Origin: Rutidosis leptorrhynchoides
Taxonomy: Eukaryota > Streptophyta > Magnoliopsida > Asterales > Asteraceae
Reading direction: 5' to 3'
NCBI RefSeq assembly: GCF_046630445.1
Contig: NC_092333.1
Coordinates: 98,912,001-98,976,000 of the forward strand
DNA: 64,000 nt
The notes beneath the pieces were generated by a model. It worked only from the letters and a program-made list of their open reading frames with translations. It was not told where the DNA came from and did no database searches. Below, one piece after another: positions 22,251-34,900 of the stretch (position 1 is the stretch's first letter; every line of letters begins with the position of its first letter). The translations under genes were made by a program, and so were the position numbers.

Positions 22251-24292
22251 ACCCGGAGCTTGTTACGGGTACATTTTTTATTGACGATACACCTGCTTAT
22301 GTTTTATTTGATTCGGGCACGGATAGAAGCTATATGAGTAGAGATTCTTGTGCTAAATTAAGTTACCCTTTAACGCCTTTGGATAATAAGTGCTTACTTG
22401 AATTATCGAACGGTAAATTAATTAAATCCGAAAAAATATGCTGAAACCGAGAAATTAAACTGGTTAGCGAAACGTTTAAGATTGATTTGATACCAGTAGA
22501 GTTAGGGAGTTTTGATGTGATAATTGGCATAGACTGGTTGAAAGAGGTGAAAGCAGAGATCGTTTGTTACAAAAATGCGATACGCATTATGCGCGAGAAG
22601 AGAAAACCCTTAATGGTGTACGGAGAAAAGAGCAACGCGAAGCTAAACCTTATTAGTAATTTGAAGGCACAAAAGCTAATAAGAAAAGGTTGCTATGTTG
22701 TTCTAGCACACGTCAAAAAGGTACAAACCGAAGAAAAGAACATCAATGATGTGCCCATCGCAAAAGAATTTCCCGATGTATTTTTGAAAGAATTACCGGG
22801 ACTACCTCTACACCGATCTGTTGAATTTCAAATAGACCTTGTACCAGGAGCTGCACCAATAGCTCGTGCCCCAGACAAACTCGCACCCAGCGAAATGAAA
22901 GAACTTCAGAGCTAATTACAGGAACTTTTAGAGTGTAGTTTCATTCGACCAAGCACATCACCATGGGGAGCTCCTGTTTTATTTGTCAAAAAGAAGGATG
23001 GTACATTCAGGTTCTGTATCGACTACCGAGAGTTGAACAAACTTACCATCAAGAACCGTTATCCACTACTTAGAATCGACGACTTATTTGATCAACTACA
23101 AGGCTCGTCAGTTTATTCGAAGATCGATTTACGTTCCGGGTATCATCAAATGCGGGTGAAGGAGGATGATATTCCGAAGACTGCTTTTAGAACGCGTTAC
23201 GGTCATTACGAGTTTATGGTTATGCCGTTTGGTTTGACTAACGCATTAGCTGTGTTCATGGACCTCATAAACCGAGTGTGTGGACCATACCTTGACAAGT
23301 TTGTTATTGTTTTCATCGATGACATACTTATTTACTCAAAGAATGATCAAGAGCACGGTGAACATTTGAGAAAAGTGCTAGAATTGTTAAGAAAGGAAAA
23401 ATTGTACGCTAAGTTTTCAAAGTGTGCATTTTGGTTGGAAGAAGTTCAATTCCTTGGTCACATAGTGAACAAAGAAGGTATTCAGGTGGATCCGGCAAAG
23501 ATTGAAACCGTTGAAAACTGGGAAACCCCGAAAACTCCGAAGCATATACGTCAATTTTTAGGATTGGCTGGTTACTACAGAAGATTCATCCAAAAATTTT
23601 CCAAAATAGCAAAACCCTTGAATGCATTGACGCATAAAGGGAAGAAATTTGAATGAAAGGATGAGCAAGAGAAAGCGTTTCAATTGTTGAAGAAAAAGCT
23701 AACTACGGCACCAATATTATCATTGCCTGAAGAGAATGATGATTTTGTGATTTATTGTAACGCATCAAAGCAAGGTCTCGGTTGTGTATTAATGCAACGA
23801 ACGGAGGTAATTGCTTATGCGTCTAGACAATTGAAGATTCACGAGCAAAATTATACGACTCACGATTTGGAATTGGGTGTTGTTGTTTTTGCATTAAAAA
23901 CGTGGATACACTACTTATATGGGGTTAAAAGTATCATATATACCGACTACAAAAGTCTCCAACATATATTTGATCAAAAACAACTAAACATGAGACAGCG
24001 CAGGTGGATTGAGTTGTTAAATGATTACGACTTTGAGATTCATTACCACCCAGGGAAGACAAATGTGGTAGCCAACGCCTTGAGTAAAAAGGACAGGGAA
24101 CCTATTCGAGTAAAAGCTATGAATATAATTATTCATACTAACCTTGTTACTCAAATAAAGGAGGCGCAACAGGGAGTTTTAAAAGAGGGAAATTTGAAGA
24201 ATGAAATACCCAAAGGATCGAAGAAACATCTTAATATTCGGGAAGACGGAACCCGGTATAAGGCTGAAAGAATTTGGGTACCAAAGTTTTGA
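22251..24292 (+). pseudogene. Protease, RT and RNase H of element D
   Basis: Same frame as gag. The protease has VLFDSGTDRSYMS (about 22300, the DSGT active site). RT spans about 22750-23650, with [33 protein letters not shown], the MPFGLTNA motif, palm FIDD (about 23316) and [10 protein letters not shown]. RNase H spans about 23684-24100 (YCNASKQGLGCVLMQ, YTDYKSLQHIF). In-frame stops lie at 22442-22444, 22913-22915, 23654-23656 and 24290-24292; the one at 23654 falls at a position normally Trp (TGG to TGA). No frameshifts occur within this stretch, so decay is by point mutation, as expected from cytosine deamination in methylated repeats. Confidence 0.8.
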
Positions 24293-24295
24293 GAT

Positions 24296-25599
24296 GTGAG
24301 AGAAATGGTACTTAGGGAAGCACATAAAACCAGATATTCAATACATCCCGGAGCGGGAAAGATGTACAAAGATCTCAAGAAATATTTTTGGTGGCCGGGA
24401 ATGAAAGCCGATATTGCTAAATACATAGGAGAATGTTTGACGTGTTCTATGGTAAAAGCTGAACATCAGAAACCATCGGTTCTACTTCAACAACCAGAAA
24501 TCCCGGAATGGAAATGGGAAAACATTACCATGGATTTCATTACTAAATTGCCAAGGACTGCAAGTGGTTATGATACTATTTGGGTAATAGTCGATCGTCT
24601 CACCAGGTCAGCACACTTTCTGCCAATGAGAGAAGATGATAAAATGGAGAAGTTAGCACGACTATACTTGAAGGAAGTCGTCTCCAGACATGGAATACCA
24701 ATCTCTATTATCTCTAATAGGGATGGCAGATTTGTCTCCAGGTTTTGGCAAATATTACAACAAGCATTGGGGACTCGTCTAGACATGATTACTGCCTATC
24801 ATCCACAAACTGATGGGCAAAGTGAAAGGACGATACAGACCCTTGAAGACATGCTACGAGCATGTGTTATTGATTTTGGAAACGGTTGGGATCGACATCT
24901 ACTGTTAGCAGAATTTTCCTACAACAACAGTTACCACTCGAGTATTGAGATGGCGCCGTTTGAGGCACTTTATGGTAGAAAGTGCAGGTCTCCGATTTTT
25001 TTGAGCGAGGTGGGGGATAGAAAAATTACGGGTCCGGAAATTATCCAAGAAACTACCGAGAAAATTATTCAAATTCAACAACGTTTGAAAACCGCTCAGA
25101 GTCGACAAAAGAGCTACACAGGCAGTAAAAGAAAAGATATAGAATTTGAAATTGGAGACATGGTCATGCTTAAAGGTATCACCTTGGAAAGGCGTTGTTC
25201 GTTTTAGAAAACGATAAAAACTAAACCCGAGATACATTGGACCATTCAAGATTATTGATCGTGTCGGACCGGTAGCTTATCAACTTGAATTACCGCAACA
25301 ATTAGCCGGCGTACATAATACCTTTCACGTCTCAAATCTGAAGAAATGCTTAGCCAAAGAAGATCTCACCATTCCTTTAGACGAAATCCAAATCAATGAA
25401 AAACTTCAATTCATTGAAGAACCCGTCGAAATAATGGATCGTGAGGTTAAACGACTTAAGCAAAATAAAATACCAATCGTTAAGGTTCGATGGAATGCTC
25501 GTAGAGGACCCAAGTTCACTTGGGAATGTGAAGATCAGATGAAGAAGAAATACCCACACTTATTTCCAGAAGATGCGTCAACACCTTCAACTGCTTAAA
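24296..25599 (+). pseudogene. Integrase and chromodomain-like tail of element D
   Basis: A zinc-binding N-terminus ([19 protein letters not shown], then CLTC) precedes a core with Asp80 (MDFITKLP) and Glu177 ([14 protein letters not shown]). Asn141 (ISNRDGRF) replaces the second catalytic Asp. A frameshift near 25170 and stops at 25205-25207 and about 25213 separate the core from a C-terminal part. That part reads to TAA at 25597-25599 and contains a chromodomain-like module ([21 protein letters not shown]). This tail normally guides chromovirus insertion to marked chromatin. It ends 34 bases before the 3' LTR. Confidence 0.78.
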
Positions 25600-26117
25600 A
25601 TTTCGGGACGAAATTTATTTAACGGGTAGGTACAGCAGTGACCCGAACTTTTCCATGATTATATATTAAATGAGAACTATATTTACATGATTAAATGTTT
25701 CCAACATGTTAAGCAATCAAACTTATTAAGACTTGATTAATTGAAATGAGTTTCATGTAGACAAGTGACCACCCAGTTGTCCGATGATTCACGAACGTTA
25801 AAACTTGTAAAAACGACATGACGATATATATATATATATATATTTAACATGATATTATGATAAGTAAGTATCTCACAAAGTATATTAACAAAGAGTTATA
25901 TGCATAAAATGAAACTACTGAATTAAAGAAACTCGAAATGATATATATAACGATTATCGTTATAACAACGTTTTAATTAAAATAAATACATATGTATTGT
26001 ATTAAGATATGATCACACTATGTTTAACATGATAAAATGATAATTAATTATATCATTAAGTGTAATAACAATGAACTACACAAGTAAGATGAGACTACTA
26101 ACTTAAGGATTTCGAAA

Positions 26118-26207
<90 letters not shown>

Positions 26208-26308
26208 CATGATAAAATGATAATTAATTATATCATTAAGTGTGATAACAACAAACTACACAAGTAAGATGAGACTATTAACTTAAGGATTTCGAAACTA
26301 TATATATA

Positions 26309-26338
<30 letters not shown>

Positions 26339-26343
<5 letters not shown>

Positions 26344-27033
26344 GCAGGATCAATGGGGAACTAACCAATCGGGGAGAAGCGGGGGGAAGCAAATTTTTTT
26401 TTTCGTTTTTTTTTGAAATTTTTTTTTTCCGGCATCAAGATCACACGAAAATATGAACATTTAGAAGAGACACTTCGTGATGAATGTTAATATTTAGGCA
26501 GGAAAACGATCGATAAAAATAACATTCAAGATAATATTGTTCGTGAAGAATATGAACGTTTTTTTCATGTTTTGTGAAGTAAAATTTAGCCCGATTTAGA
26601 GTTTAGGGTTTAGGGTTTGGTGTTTTGGGTTTATTCCATAAACCCAAAACACCAAACCCTAAACCCTAAATCCTAAACCCTAAACCCTAAACTCCAAACC
26701 GTTCGTGTTAAAAACTCAATCTAAATCCTAAATCTAAACCCTAAATCTAAACCCTAAACCCTAAATTTCTAAACCCTAATATATAAACCCTAATATGTAA
26801 ACCCCAATAGCTAAAACCTCAACATACGCTCGAAAAACACGATAATTGTTATATATTACTTCTTCGAGCATTTTCTCGCAAAAATAAAAATATTTATCAA
26901 AAAGTGTCTCTACTAAATGTTCATATTTTCATCCCATCTATAATGTTCGTGAACAAAGTTTTTTAAAAAAAAAAAAAAAAGTTTTTGCTTCCCCCCGCTG
27001 CCCCCCGATTGGTTACTTCCCTCTTGATCCTAC

Positions 27034-27036
<3 letters not shown>
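26339..27036. mobile_element. MITE with about 50-bp terminal inverted repeats in a TA run
   Basis: The left end GGGGCAGGATCAATGGGGAA and the following AACCAATCGGGG and GCGGGGGGAAGCAAA blocks are mirrored, with some mismatches, at 26983-27036. The element sits inside a TA dinucleotide tract, so the exact target duplication cannot be told. It has no ORF. The interior holds CCCTAAA-type repeats and a long hairpin (26602-26670). Superfamily not recognised. Confidence 0.7.
26602..26670. repeat. Perfect hairpin made of CCCTAAA-like repeats
   Basis: Arms 26602-26633 and 26639-26670 are exact reverse complements over 32 bases with a 5-base loop. They contain TTTAGGG/CCCTAAA units like plant telomere repeats plus a GGTGTTTTGGG block. 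More CCCTAAA-like units follow to about 26770. Confidence 0.85.
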
Positions 27037-27077
<41 letters not shown>

Positions 27078-30000
27078 CGATTATCGTTGTAGTAGTATTT
27101 TAACATATATATATGATATTAAGATATATTCATACACCATGTTATCATGTTAACATAACAATTTAACATCTCATTCTCATTTAAGTATAATAACAATGGA
27201 TTAATTACATTTAACAAGATCGTTAACTTATAGGTTTCAAAAGAACACTTACATGTAACGGCTAACGATGACTTAACGACTCAGTTAAAATGCATATACA
27301 TGTAATGTATTAAGATGTACTAATACACTTTTGAAAGACTTCATGACACATATCAAAGTACTTCTACTTAACAAAAATGCTTACAATTACATTCTCGTTC
27401 ATTTTCATCAACAATTCTACTCGTATGCACCCGTATTCGTACTCGTACAATACACAGGTTTTAGATGTATATACTCTTGGTATATACACTACAATGATCA
27501 ACTCTTAGCAGCCTTAATGAGTCACTAAACATGTGGGAACCATTCTTTGTAATCTAGTATGAATTATTTAGCAAGATTACAAAAATATTATTAATCATTC
27601 ATGAATTATTTACAAGAAAACAAACTTGCACATCCTTTATATCTGATCCATATATCACGACTTAAAACACATACAAACACCTTCATTCTTTAATTTTCTT
27701 CATCTAATTGATCTCTCTCAAGTTCTATCTTCAAGTTCTAAGTGTTCTTCATAAATTCTATAAGTTCTAGTTTCATAAAATCAAGAATACTTTCAAGTTT
27801 GCAAGATTACTTCCAAGCTTTCAAATCCATTCCAAGTAATCATCTAGGATCAAGAAACCTTTATTATTTACAGTAGGTTATCTTTCTAATACAAGGTAAT
27901 ATTCATATTCAAACTTTGATTCGATTTCTATAACTATAAATATCTTAATTCAAGTAGTACTCTTACTTGAACTTGTTTTCGTGTCATGATTCTACTTCAA
28001 GAGCTTCCAAGCCATCAAAGATCCTTTGAAGCTCAAGTTATTTTTTCATCATTTCCAGTAGGTTTACCTACTATACTTGAGGTAGTAATGGTGTTCATAA
28101 CCTTGTTCGATTCCTATATATGTAACTATCTTATTCGAAGATTTAAACTTGTAATCACTAGAACATAGTTTAGTTAATTCTAAACTTGTTCGCAAACAAA
28201 GTTAATCCTTCTAACTTAACTATTAAAATCAACTAAACACATGTTCTATATCTATATGATATGCTAACTTAATGATTTAAAACCCGAAAACACGAAGAAC
28301 ACCGTAAAACCGGACATACGCCGTCGTAGTAAAACCGAGAGCTGTTTTGGGTTGGATAATTAAAAACTATGATAACATTTGATTTAAAAGTTGTTCTTCT
28401 GGGAAAATGATATTTCATATGAACATGAAACTATATCCAAAAATATTGGTTAAACTCAATACAGAAGTATGTTTTCAAAATGGTCATCTAGACATAGTTC
28501 TTTCGACTGAAATGACACCTCTTACAAAAATGACTTGTAACATGTAACTCCGACTATAAACCATCACTTTTTCTGTTTACTTTCATAAACTCAAGTTCGA
28601 TACGAAACCATAGTACTTTGATTCACTCAAAACGGATTTAAAACGAAGAAGTTATGGGTAAAACAAAATTGGATAATTTTGCTTTTTTTAGCTACGTGAA
28701 ATTTGTAACAAATCTATACTAACCATAACTTAACTAAGTTTTATCGTATTATACATGTATTCTAACATATATTATGTAATCTTGATAGACCATAGACACG
28801 TATACAATGTTTTGACATATCATATCGACGTCATCTATATATATTATTTGGAATACCCATAGACACTCTATATTCGGTAATGCTCGAGTTAGCTATACAG
28901 GGTTGAGGTTGATTCCAAAATAATATATATACTTTGAGTTGTGATCGAGTCTGAGACTTGTATACACTGGGTCATGGATTGATTCGAGATAATATATATA
29001 TCGATTTATTTCTGTACTACTAACTGTGGACTACTAACGTTGAATTGTTAACTTAACAAACCTAAATCATTAAAACGTAATAAAATATAGTATGAATATA
29101 TTTCTATCATACTTTGATATATGTATATATATTTGTTATAGGTTCGTGAATCGACCAGTGGCCAAGTCTAATTCTCGACGAATTAAGAATCTGTGAAATT
29201 GAGTTATAGTCCCACTTTTAAAATCTAATATTTTTTGGATGAGAATACATGCAGTTTTATAAATGTTTTACAAAATAGACACAAGTAATTGAAACTAAAT
29301 TCTATGTTGAATTGCTATACCGGATATCACCCTTGTTGAACTTGGTAACCCATGAATTAGTGTTTATTATAATTGCCACTAATTGACGTGAATCCTAAAG
29401 GTAGATCTACGGGCTTTGACAATCCCCAGTCAGAGAATTTAAACTGCTTTAGTACTTCGATTTTTCTCTACAGATGAGTGGTTCTGTTTTGGGGATATTC
29501 TAGATGCATTTTTGTTAATGTCGGTTACCAGGTGTTCAAACATATGAATGATTTTTATACAGATGGTTATTTATGAAGAATGAAATCGTGTGGCCTATTG
29601 TTACGATTTGATAAATATAGGTTAAACCTATAACTCACCAACATTTTTGTTGACGTTTTAAGCATGTTTATTCTCAGATAATTATTAAGAGCTTCCGCTG
29701 TTGCATGCTAAATTAAGGACAAGAATTGAAGTCAGCATTCTTGTAACATATTGTTTAAAAACTGCATTCGGAGATTTAAATCGATGTGTAATATTATTGT
29801 AAACCATTATGTAATGGTCGTGTGTAAAACGTTATATTTTAGATTATCATTACTTGATAATCTACGCTATGCTTTAAAACCTTTATCGATAAAATAAAGG
29901 TTATGGTTTGTTTTTAAAATCGAATGCAGTCTTTGAAAAAACGTCTCATATAGAGGTCAAAACCTCACAACAAAATCAATTAATATGAAACGTTTATAAT

Positions 30001-30704
30001 CAATATAAACGGAAAATTTCAAAAGTTAAGAGTTTTTCTAAAGATAGCCTAAGGTATCTTTAAAATTTTTAGACACGCATTATTTACTTTACTCTTCATA
30101 TCACCACCCCATTAATTAATTATAATAACCACCCACTAATCTAAAAGTACCATCTTTTACTAGTGCAAATATACTAGTCCGTATATATGTCACTTCATAG
30201 GTCAAACTTACAGTTTCATCTATTCTATTTACATCATGAACATGAAGTTAAAGTCTCGATAAATACTCCACACATGAATGATCCACACTAATATCTTAAA
30301 ACTTCTTAACAAGAGATATATCATGCAGGAAAACAATTTTTCACGCATATTTTAACTGATTCTATAAAGTCAGTTTTCCACACATCAAATATGTATAAGT
30401 ATATTATAATTCTAAATAAATTATTAATATAAAACCAGAACAACCAATTATTCTTATTTCAAATCGATCAAGGCGTATGACTATGATTCTTAAACGAACA
30501 AATAATAACCCTAAATAATCTGGTCGTATATACACGAGTTAGGGTTAATTAATTTTTTATATTATGATTAAATAAAATAAATTAAAATATATTAAAGGAT
30601 TTTTTCTAACTACCACCTTAATAGCTATCGTTAACGTGCATAAAAGTGTTATACACCACAGTTATATATTAAAAAAAAGGTCACTTCACTTATTGACATT
30701 TACA

Positions 30705-31126
30705 CCATCGAGCTTTGGCTTGAGTAGTATCCCATTGATTTTCTCATGGACTCGTGGAGTCAGCTTGTGTCATTTCCAAGAGGTGTAGGCTCGATTTTAG
30801 GGAAGGTTTTCTCCTGAGATAGTTGCACTCATGCCCTCATATAGATGCATGGCCCCTTGAGTCATGCTCAACACATATGTATCGTGTGACAAATGATCGC
30901 GAATATACTTAATTTCCCTCTAGGTGATGCCGGACCGCCGTTAAAAAGGAAAAAAACTTATCGAAGTTTACTAAGGTCCGGCCCGCCTGCCCCGTATGTG
31001 ATGGTTTAAGGGTCGGATCCCCTGAGTGTGGTTCGGATTTCCTGCCCGAACGCGTGTGTGTATGCAAATGATGACTAGGTTTCGGTCTGGACTGATGCAA
31101 GCTTGCCGTTCAAAAAAAAAAAAAAT
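30705..31126 (+). mobile_element. Composite SINE-like element (two units)
   Basis: A box A-like TGGCTTGAGTAGT (30716-30728) and a box B-like GGCTCGATTTT (30788-30798) mark a tRNA-like head. A first tail GCCGTTAAAAAGG ends near 30960. A second unit then ends GCCGTTC plus 13 A near 31126. The tails and the CGTGTGTGTNTGCAAATGA block resemble the SINE at 47278-47548. Confidence 0.5.
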
Positions 31127-31215
31127 CAATCCGTAGTGTGATAGTTAAAAAAATAAAAATCCTTAGATGTCCGCCCTTAATAATTATTTTCCAATCTCTT
31201 AGCTATTATTTTTAC

Positions 31216-31343
31216 CGAAGGGGGATGATTCTCACACATACTTTTTTGATCCTCACACACCAATTGAGTATTATTAGAAGAGTAAAGGGTTAAAATAGGT
31301 GTGTGAGGATCAAAAAAGTGTGTGTGAGAATCATCCCCCTTTA
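31216..31343. mobile_element. Short MITE with about 43-bp inverted ends
   Basis: AAGGGGGATGATTCTCACAC at 31219 and the following CTTTTTTGATCCTCACACACC block are mirrored at 31298-31343, leaving only about 35 bases inside. Flanks TTACCGA and TTATCGA look like a 7-base target duplication with one change, which would fit an hAT- or Mutator-like family. About 650 bases upstream of GC6. Confidence 0.65.
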
Positions 31344-31495
31344 TCGAACTATATATTTACTGAAAAAACAATTAAAATCCATTTCCAAATAAATTTTTTG
31401 ATAAATATAACCAAACATTTTTAAAACAATCCTAGCTCCTTTTTCTCTTCTTTCTTTCATACAAAATACATAGCCCAAATCATAGAGATCAATGA

Positions 31496-31499
<4 letters not shown>

Positions 31500-31569
<70 letters not shown>
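31500..31569. repeat. (TA)n microsatellite upstream of GC6
   Basis: About 35 TA units, roughly 420 bases before the GC6 start codon. Confidence 0.95.
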
Positions 31570-31571
<2 letters not shown>

Positions 31572-31986
31572 TAATAAATATCACACTTTTGAAATAACCC
31601 AAGTTATGAACTTATCCCCCAAAAAAAAAAAACCCGGCCCAAATATGTTACGGAGTATGTGTGTTTCAGTTTTACTTGACTGAAAACAGAAAACGAAAAC
31701 GCATTTGACTATTTTACCCATCGTTAACTCTATCTGAAATTTTTGTAAATTAGGGCTTTTTCTAGTTATTGTCACTTGATCCTAATTTTCAATCACCATT
31801 TCAGGTAACAAATTCATACTTGATATTTTGTCACTCTACTATGATTATGCGCATTCATATTTCGTTAATTTTACATGCATTTATTGATTGAATCAACACT
31901 TGTTATTCTAATTGTCTTTCATTATTGTTGCTGATTATAAAGTTAGTTGCTTCCAATATTTGATCAAACTAATTTGGATGAAGAAA

Positions 31987-34900
31987 ATGGATTTAGTTTC
32001 TGGTTACAAGGTATTGTAATTACTGATTATGTATTTTAATTTATTTGCATATATATTAAGTGTGGTACTTAAACTCGGTTGATTTTTTATGCATAGGGAG
32101 TTGTTGGACTTGTGTTTGGGAATGAAGATTCAAGTTCAAATGAAGATAGGTTAATTTTCATATTTTTACCCATTTTTTGTATCCTTAGTTTATGATTTTA
32201 ATCGAAAATACATGTATATGATCCCTCATCCTTCTTTTTATCACAAATTTTGAAGATGTTTGATTGTTTGTTGTAGTTGTGTTGCCATTTTTGTTGGTTG
32301 ATATGATCATGGCCATGTGTATTATGTTCTGTGAGTAATGTATTTCATTGTTTGCGTGATAGCTATGTTGAGCGCTTGCTTGATTGTATAAATAATGGTA
32401 AGGTGGTGGATGATAGAAGAAATGCCATGGCTGAACTTCAGGCCGTCGTTGCAGACAGTCATTCTGCCCAGCTGGCTTTTGGAACAATGGGTTTGTTCAC
32501 TGTGGTTAATTTGTGTTTATTTCATCTTTTATTTAGATTTAGAATATAATATAATATAATTATAATAATAATAATTGTTTTCTTCTATTCTAGGATTTCC
32601 TGTACTGTTTGGAGTCCTCAAGGAACGTGAAGACGTTGAACTGGTTTGAAAGCTTCTTTTAATAGCGCTTTCTTCATATTTAATATTTATAGTTATAGTT
32701 ATGTAGTGTTATAGTTTTCACACTTCTCCTATTTTTTAATGAGCAATTACGCGACCAGCAGTATATATTATGTACGATTTTGTTATAGAATCAAGCACTC
32801 CCTAAGGCCTAATAGACTAACTCAAACGTTTGATTACCACTTAATTGAATGGTTCAAATGCCGAATGTTGGACAATTCAACATCAACGCGTTCGTTTCTG
32901 AAATTAATGATATATGGTGCCTGTGCTTAAACATTCAGAGCTGAACCATTAAGCACCTAAATTATATGTAAATCCTCTTTAAATTATATCAGGAACACTT
33001 ATTAAACAACCATATTATTATCCATGTAAAATGTTAATATCATATTGATCATTCAAATGATTATCAAACAGGTTATTATCATTCATTCAGAACGTTTGAA
33101 TCATTCAGATTATGAATCATTCTGCACTAGATCATTCAGTTGTCTTAAACAAAACCTAACTCCTGATATTAACACACCGGAGTGTGTTTATAAAAAACCT
33201 TTTACTTTCATTCATTGTTATGTTTTATATTCCTTTCATTTACACAATGCTCTTTCATTCAGTTAAAATGTTATTTAGTAATTGATAATTGAAGGTACGT
33301 GGGGCTGTTGAAACCCTCTTGAGTGCCTTAACACCAATTTCACATGCGAAATTACACAAAAATGAAGTTCAACCAGCTTTGATGAATGCAGATCTTCTAT
33401 CAAGAGATGAGCAAAACATATCTCATCTTCTGAATCTGCTGGTGAGGCTTCTATCTTGATCCAATTTACACACAAACACACACACAGACACAAACACACA
33501 CACAGACATTGTATGTTTTCTGTGTTCCTACAAGTGGTAACTCAGTATTTGGGCAGTCAGAGGATGACTTCTATGTACGATACTATACACTTCAACTCTT
33601 AACTGCACTGTTAACGAACTCGCACGTGAGGTATTTTCTCTTGCCAAATTTTTATTACATTTTCCATATATTCTGTTTCTTAAGAAAATATTTAATTTTT
33701 CCAGGTTACAAGAAGTCATTCTCACAATTCCTCGTGGTATGACTCAACTTGTGGATATGCTTATGGATCGTGAGGTGGGACCCATATAACTGTTGATGAC
33801 ATAGTGTATCTTTATGATATCTGTCATTCCTTTATTTTTAAACTCTATAGGTTTCCTTGTAGGCCATACGGAATGAGGCATTGTTACTTCTCACTTATTT
33901 GACCCGTGAAGCGGCAGAAGTTCAAAAAATCCTAGTATTTGAAGGTGCTTTTGAAAAGATCTTTAGTATCATTAATGAAGAGGGAGGCTCAGATGGTGGC
34001 GTTGTTGTCCAGGTGATTAGTTAACTCCTAATATAATACTTATAATTATTAATTATTAAAATGTATCAGGAACACTGGATTTAGTTAATGATAAATCTAA
34101 TCGCTAACATCAAGTTCAAATTGACTAATATTTATCATCTTTCAGGATTGTCTTGAATTGTTAAATAATCTTCTTCGCAACAATGCATCCAATCAGGTTT
34201 GGCCTTTTTTTATTTATCTATTTATCAATCTTCTTGTTGAAGCTTTGAATATATTATGTTGTTTTGGACCACGCGATAGGTGTTGCTTAGGGAGACTATA
34301 GGCTTTGACTCATTGATATCGATTTTGAAACTCCGAGGAAGCACAAACAAATTTGCTCAACAAAAGGTTAGACATTGCTTTAATTATTCTGGCACGCCTT
34401 TTAACGCATGTTTTATATAAAGATGCTGACTGGCTTTTTAATGTTGTCCTAAAAAATATAATTGTTGCCAGTAGACAGTAAATCTACTGTGTGTTTTAGA
34501 AACGATTAGGTTACTGCTGAATGGAGATCCTGAAGCTGATTCAGCAAAATACAATGATAACAAAACAGTTCTCGTTCAGGTTACATTCCTATCTTAGTTA
34601 TGTCATTCACTTGCAGGTTATTATTATTTTTTTTCATAATCGTTTCTTATCATATTTCTTATGGCAGAGAAACGTTTTGGACCATCTACTTATGCTAGGT
34701 GTTGAAAGTCAATGGGCTCCTGTTGCTGTCCGTTGCGCAGTAATATGATCCCTCTTATTTACTTCACTGAGCATAATTATACGTTATTTTGTATTAATTT
34801 TCAAGAGCTGAAAGCTAATCATATATACGCTTTCAGGCTTTTCGATGCATAGGTAATCTGTTATACGGACATCGCCAAAATCGTGACACTCTTTCACGCA

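Larger units (their letters stand above)
25634..30021 (+). mobile_element. 3' LTR of element D (4.4 kb with insertions)
   Basis: It starts AGCAGTGACCCGAAC at 25634, just after the chromodomain stop and a weak purine tract, and ends AAAATTTCA at 30021. The ends match the element C LTR in opposite orientation. It is lengthened by long TA runs (26121-26205, 26301-26340, 27037-27076) and by a MITE (26339-27036). ORFs inside (for example 27331-27528) look like chance. The right edge adjoins the sequence upstream of the GC6 gene. Confidence 0.78.
30022..31986. other. Upstream region of GC6 (no gene seen)
   Basis: AT-rich sequence between the D LTR and the GC6 start codon. It holds SINE-like DNA (30705-31126), a small MITE (31216-31343) and a TA dinucleotide run (31500-31569). 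A donor-like CAG|GTAACA at 31805 could belong to a 5' UTR intron, but I cannot fix a matching acceptor or the transcription start. Confidence 0.5.

Noticed and set aside
26598..26770. Interstitial telomere
   Set aside because: The CCCTAAA-like units form a hairpin wholly inside a MITE and are irregular; not a telomere array.
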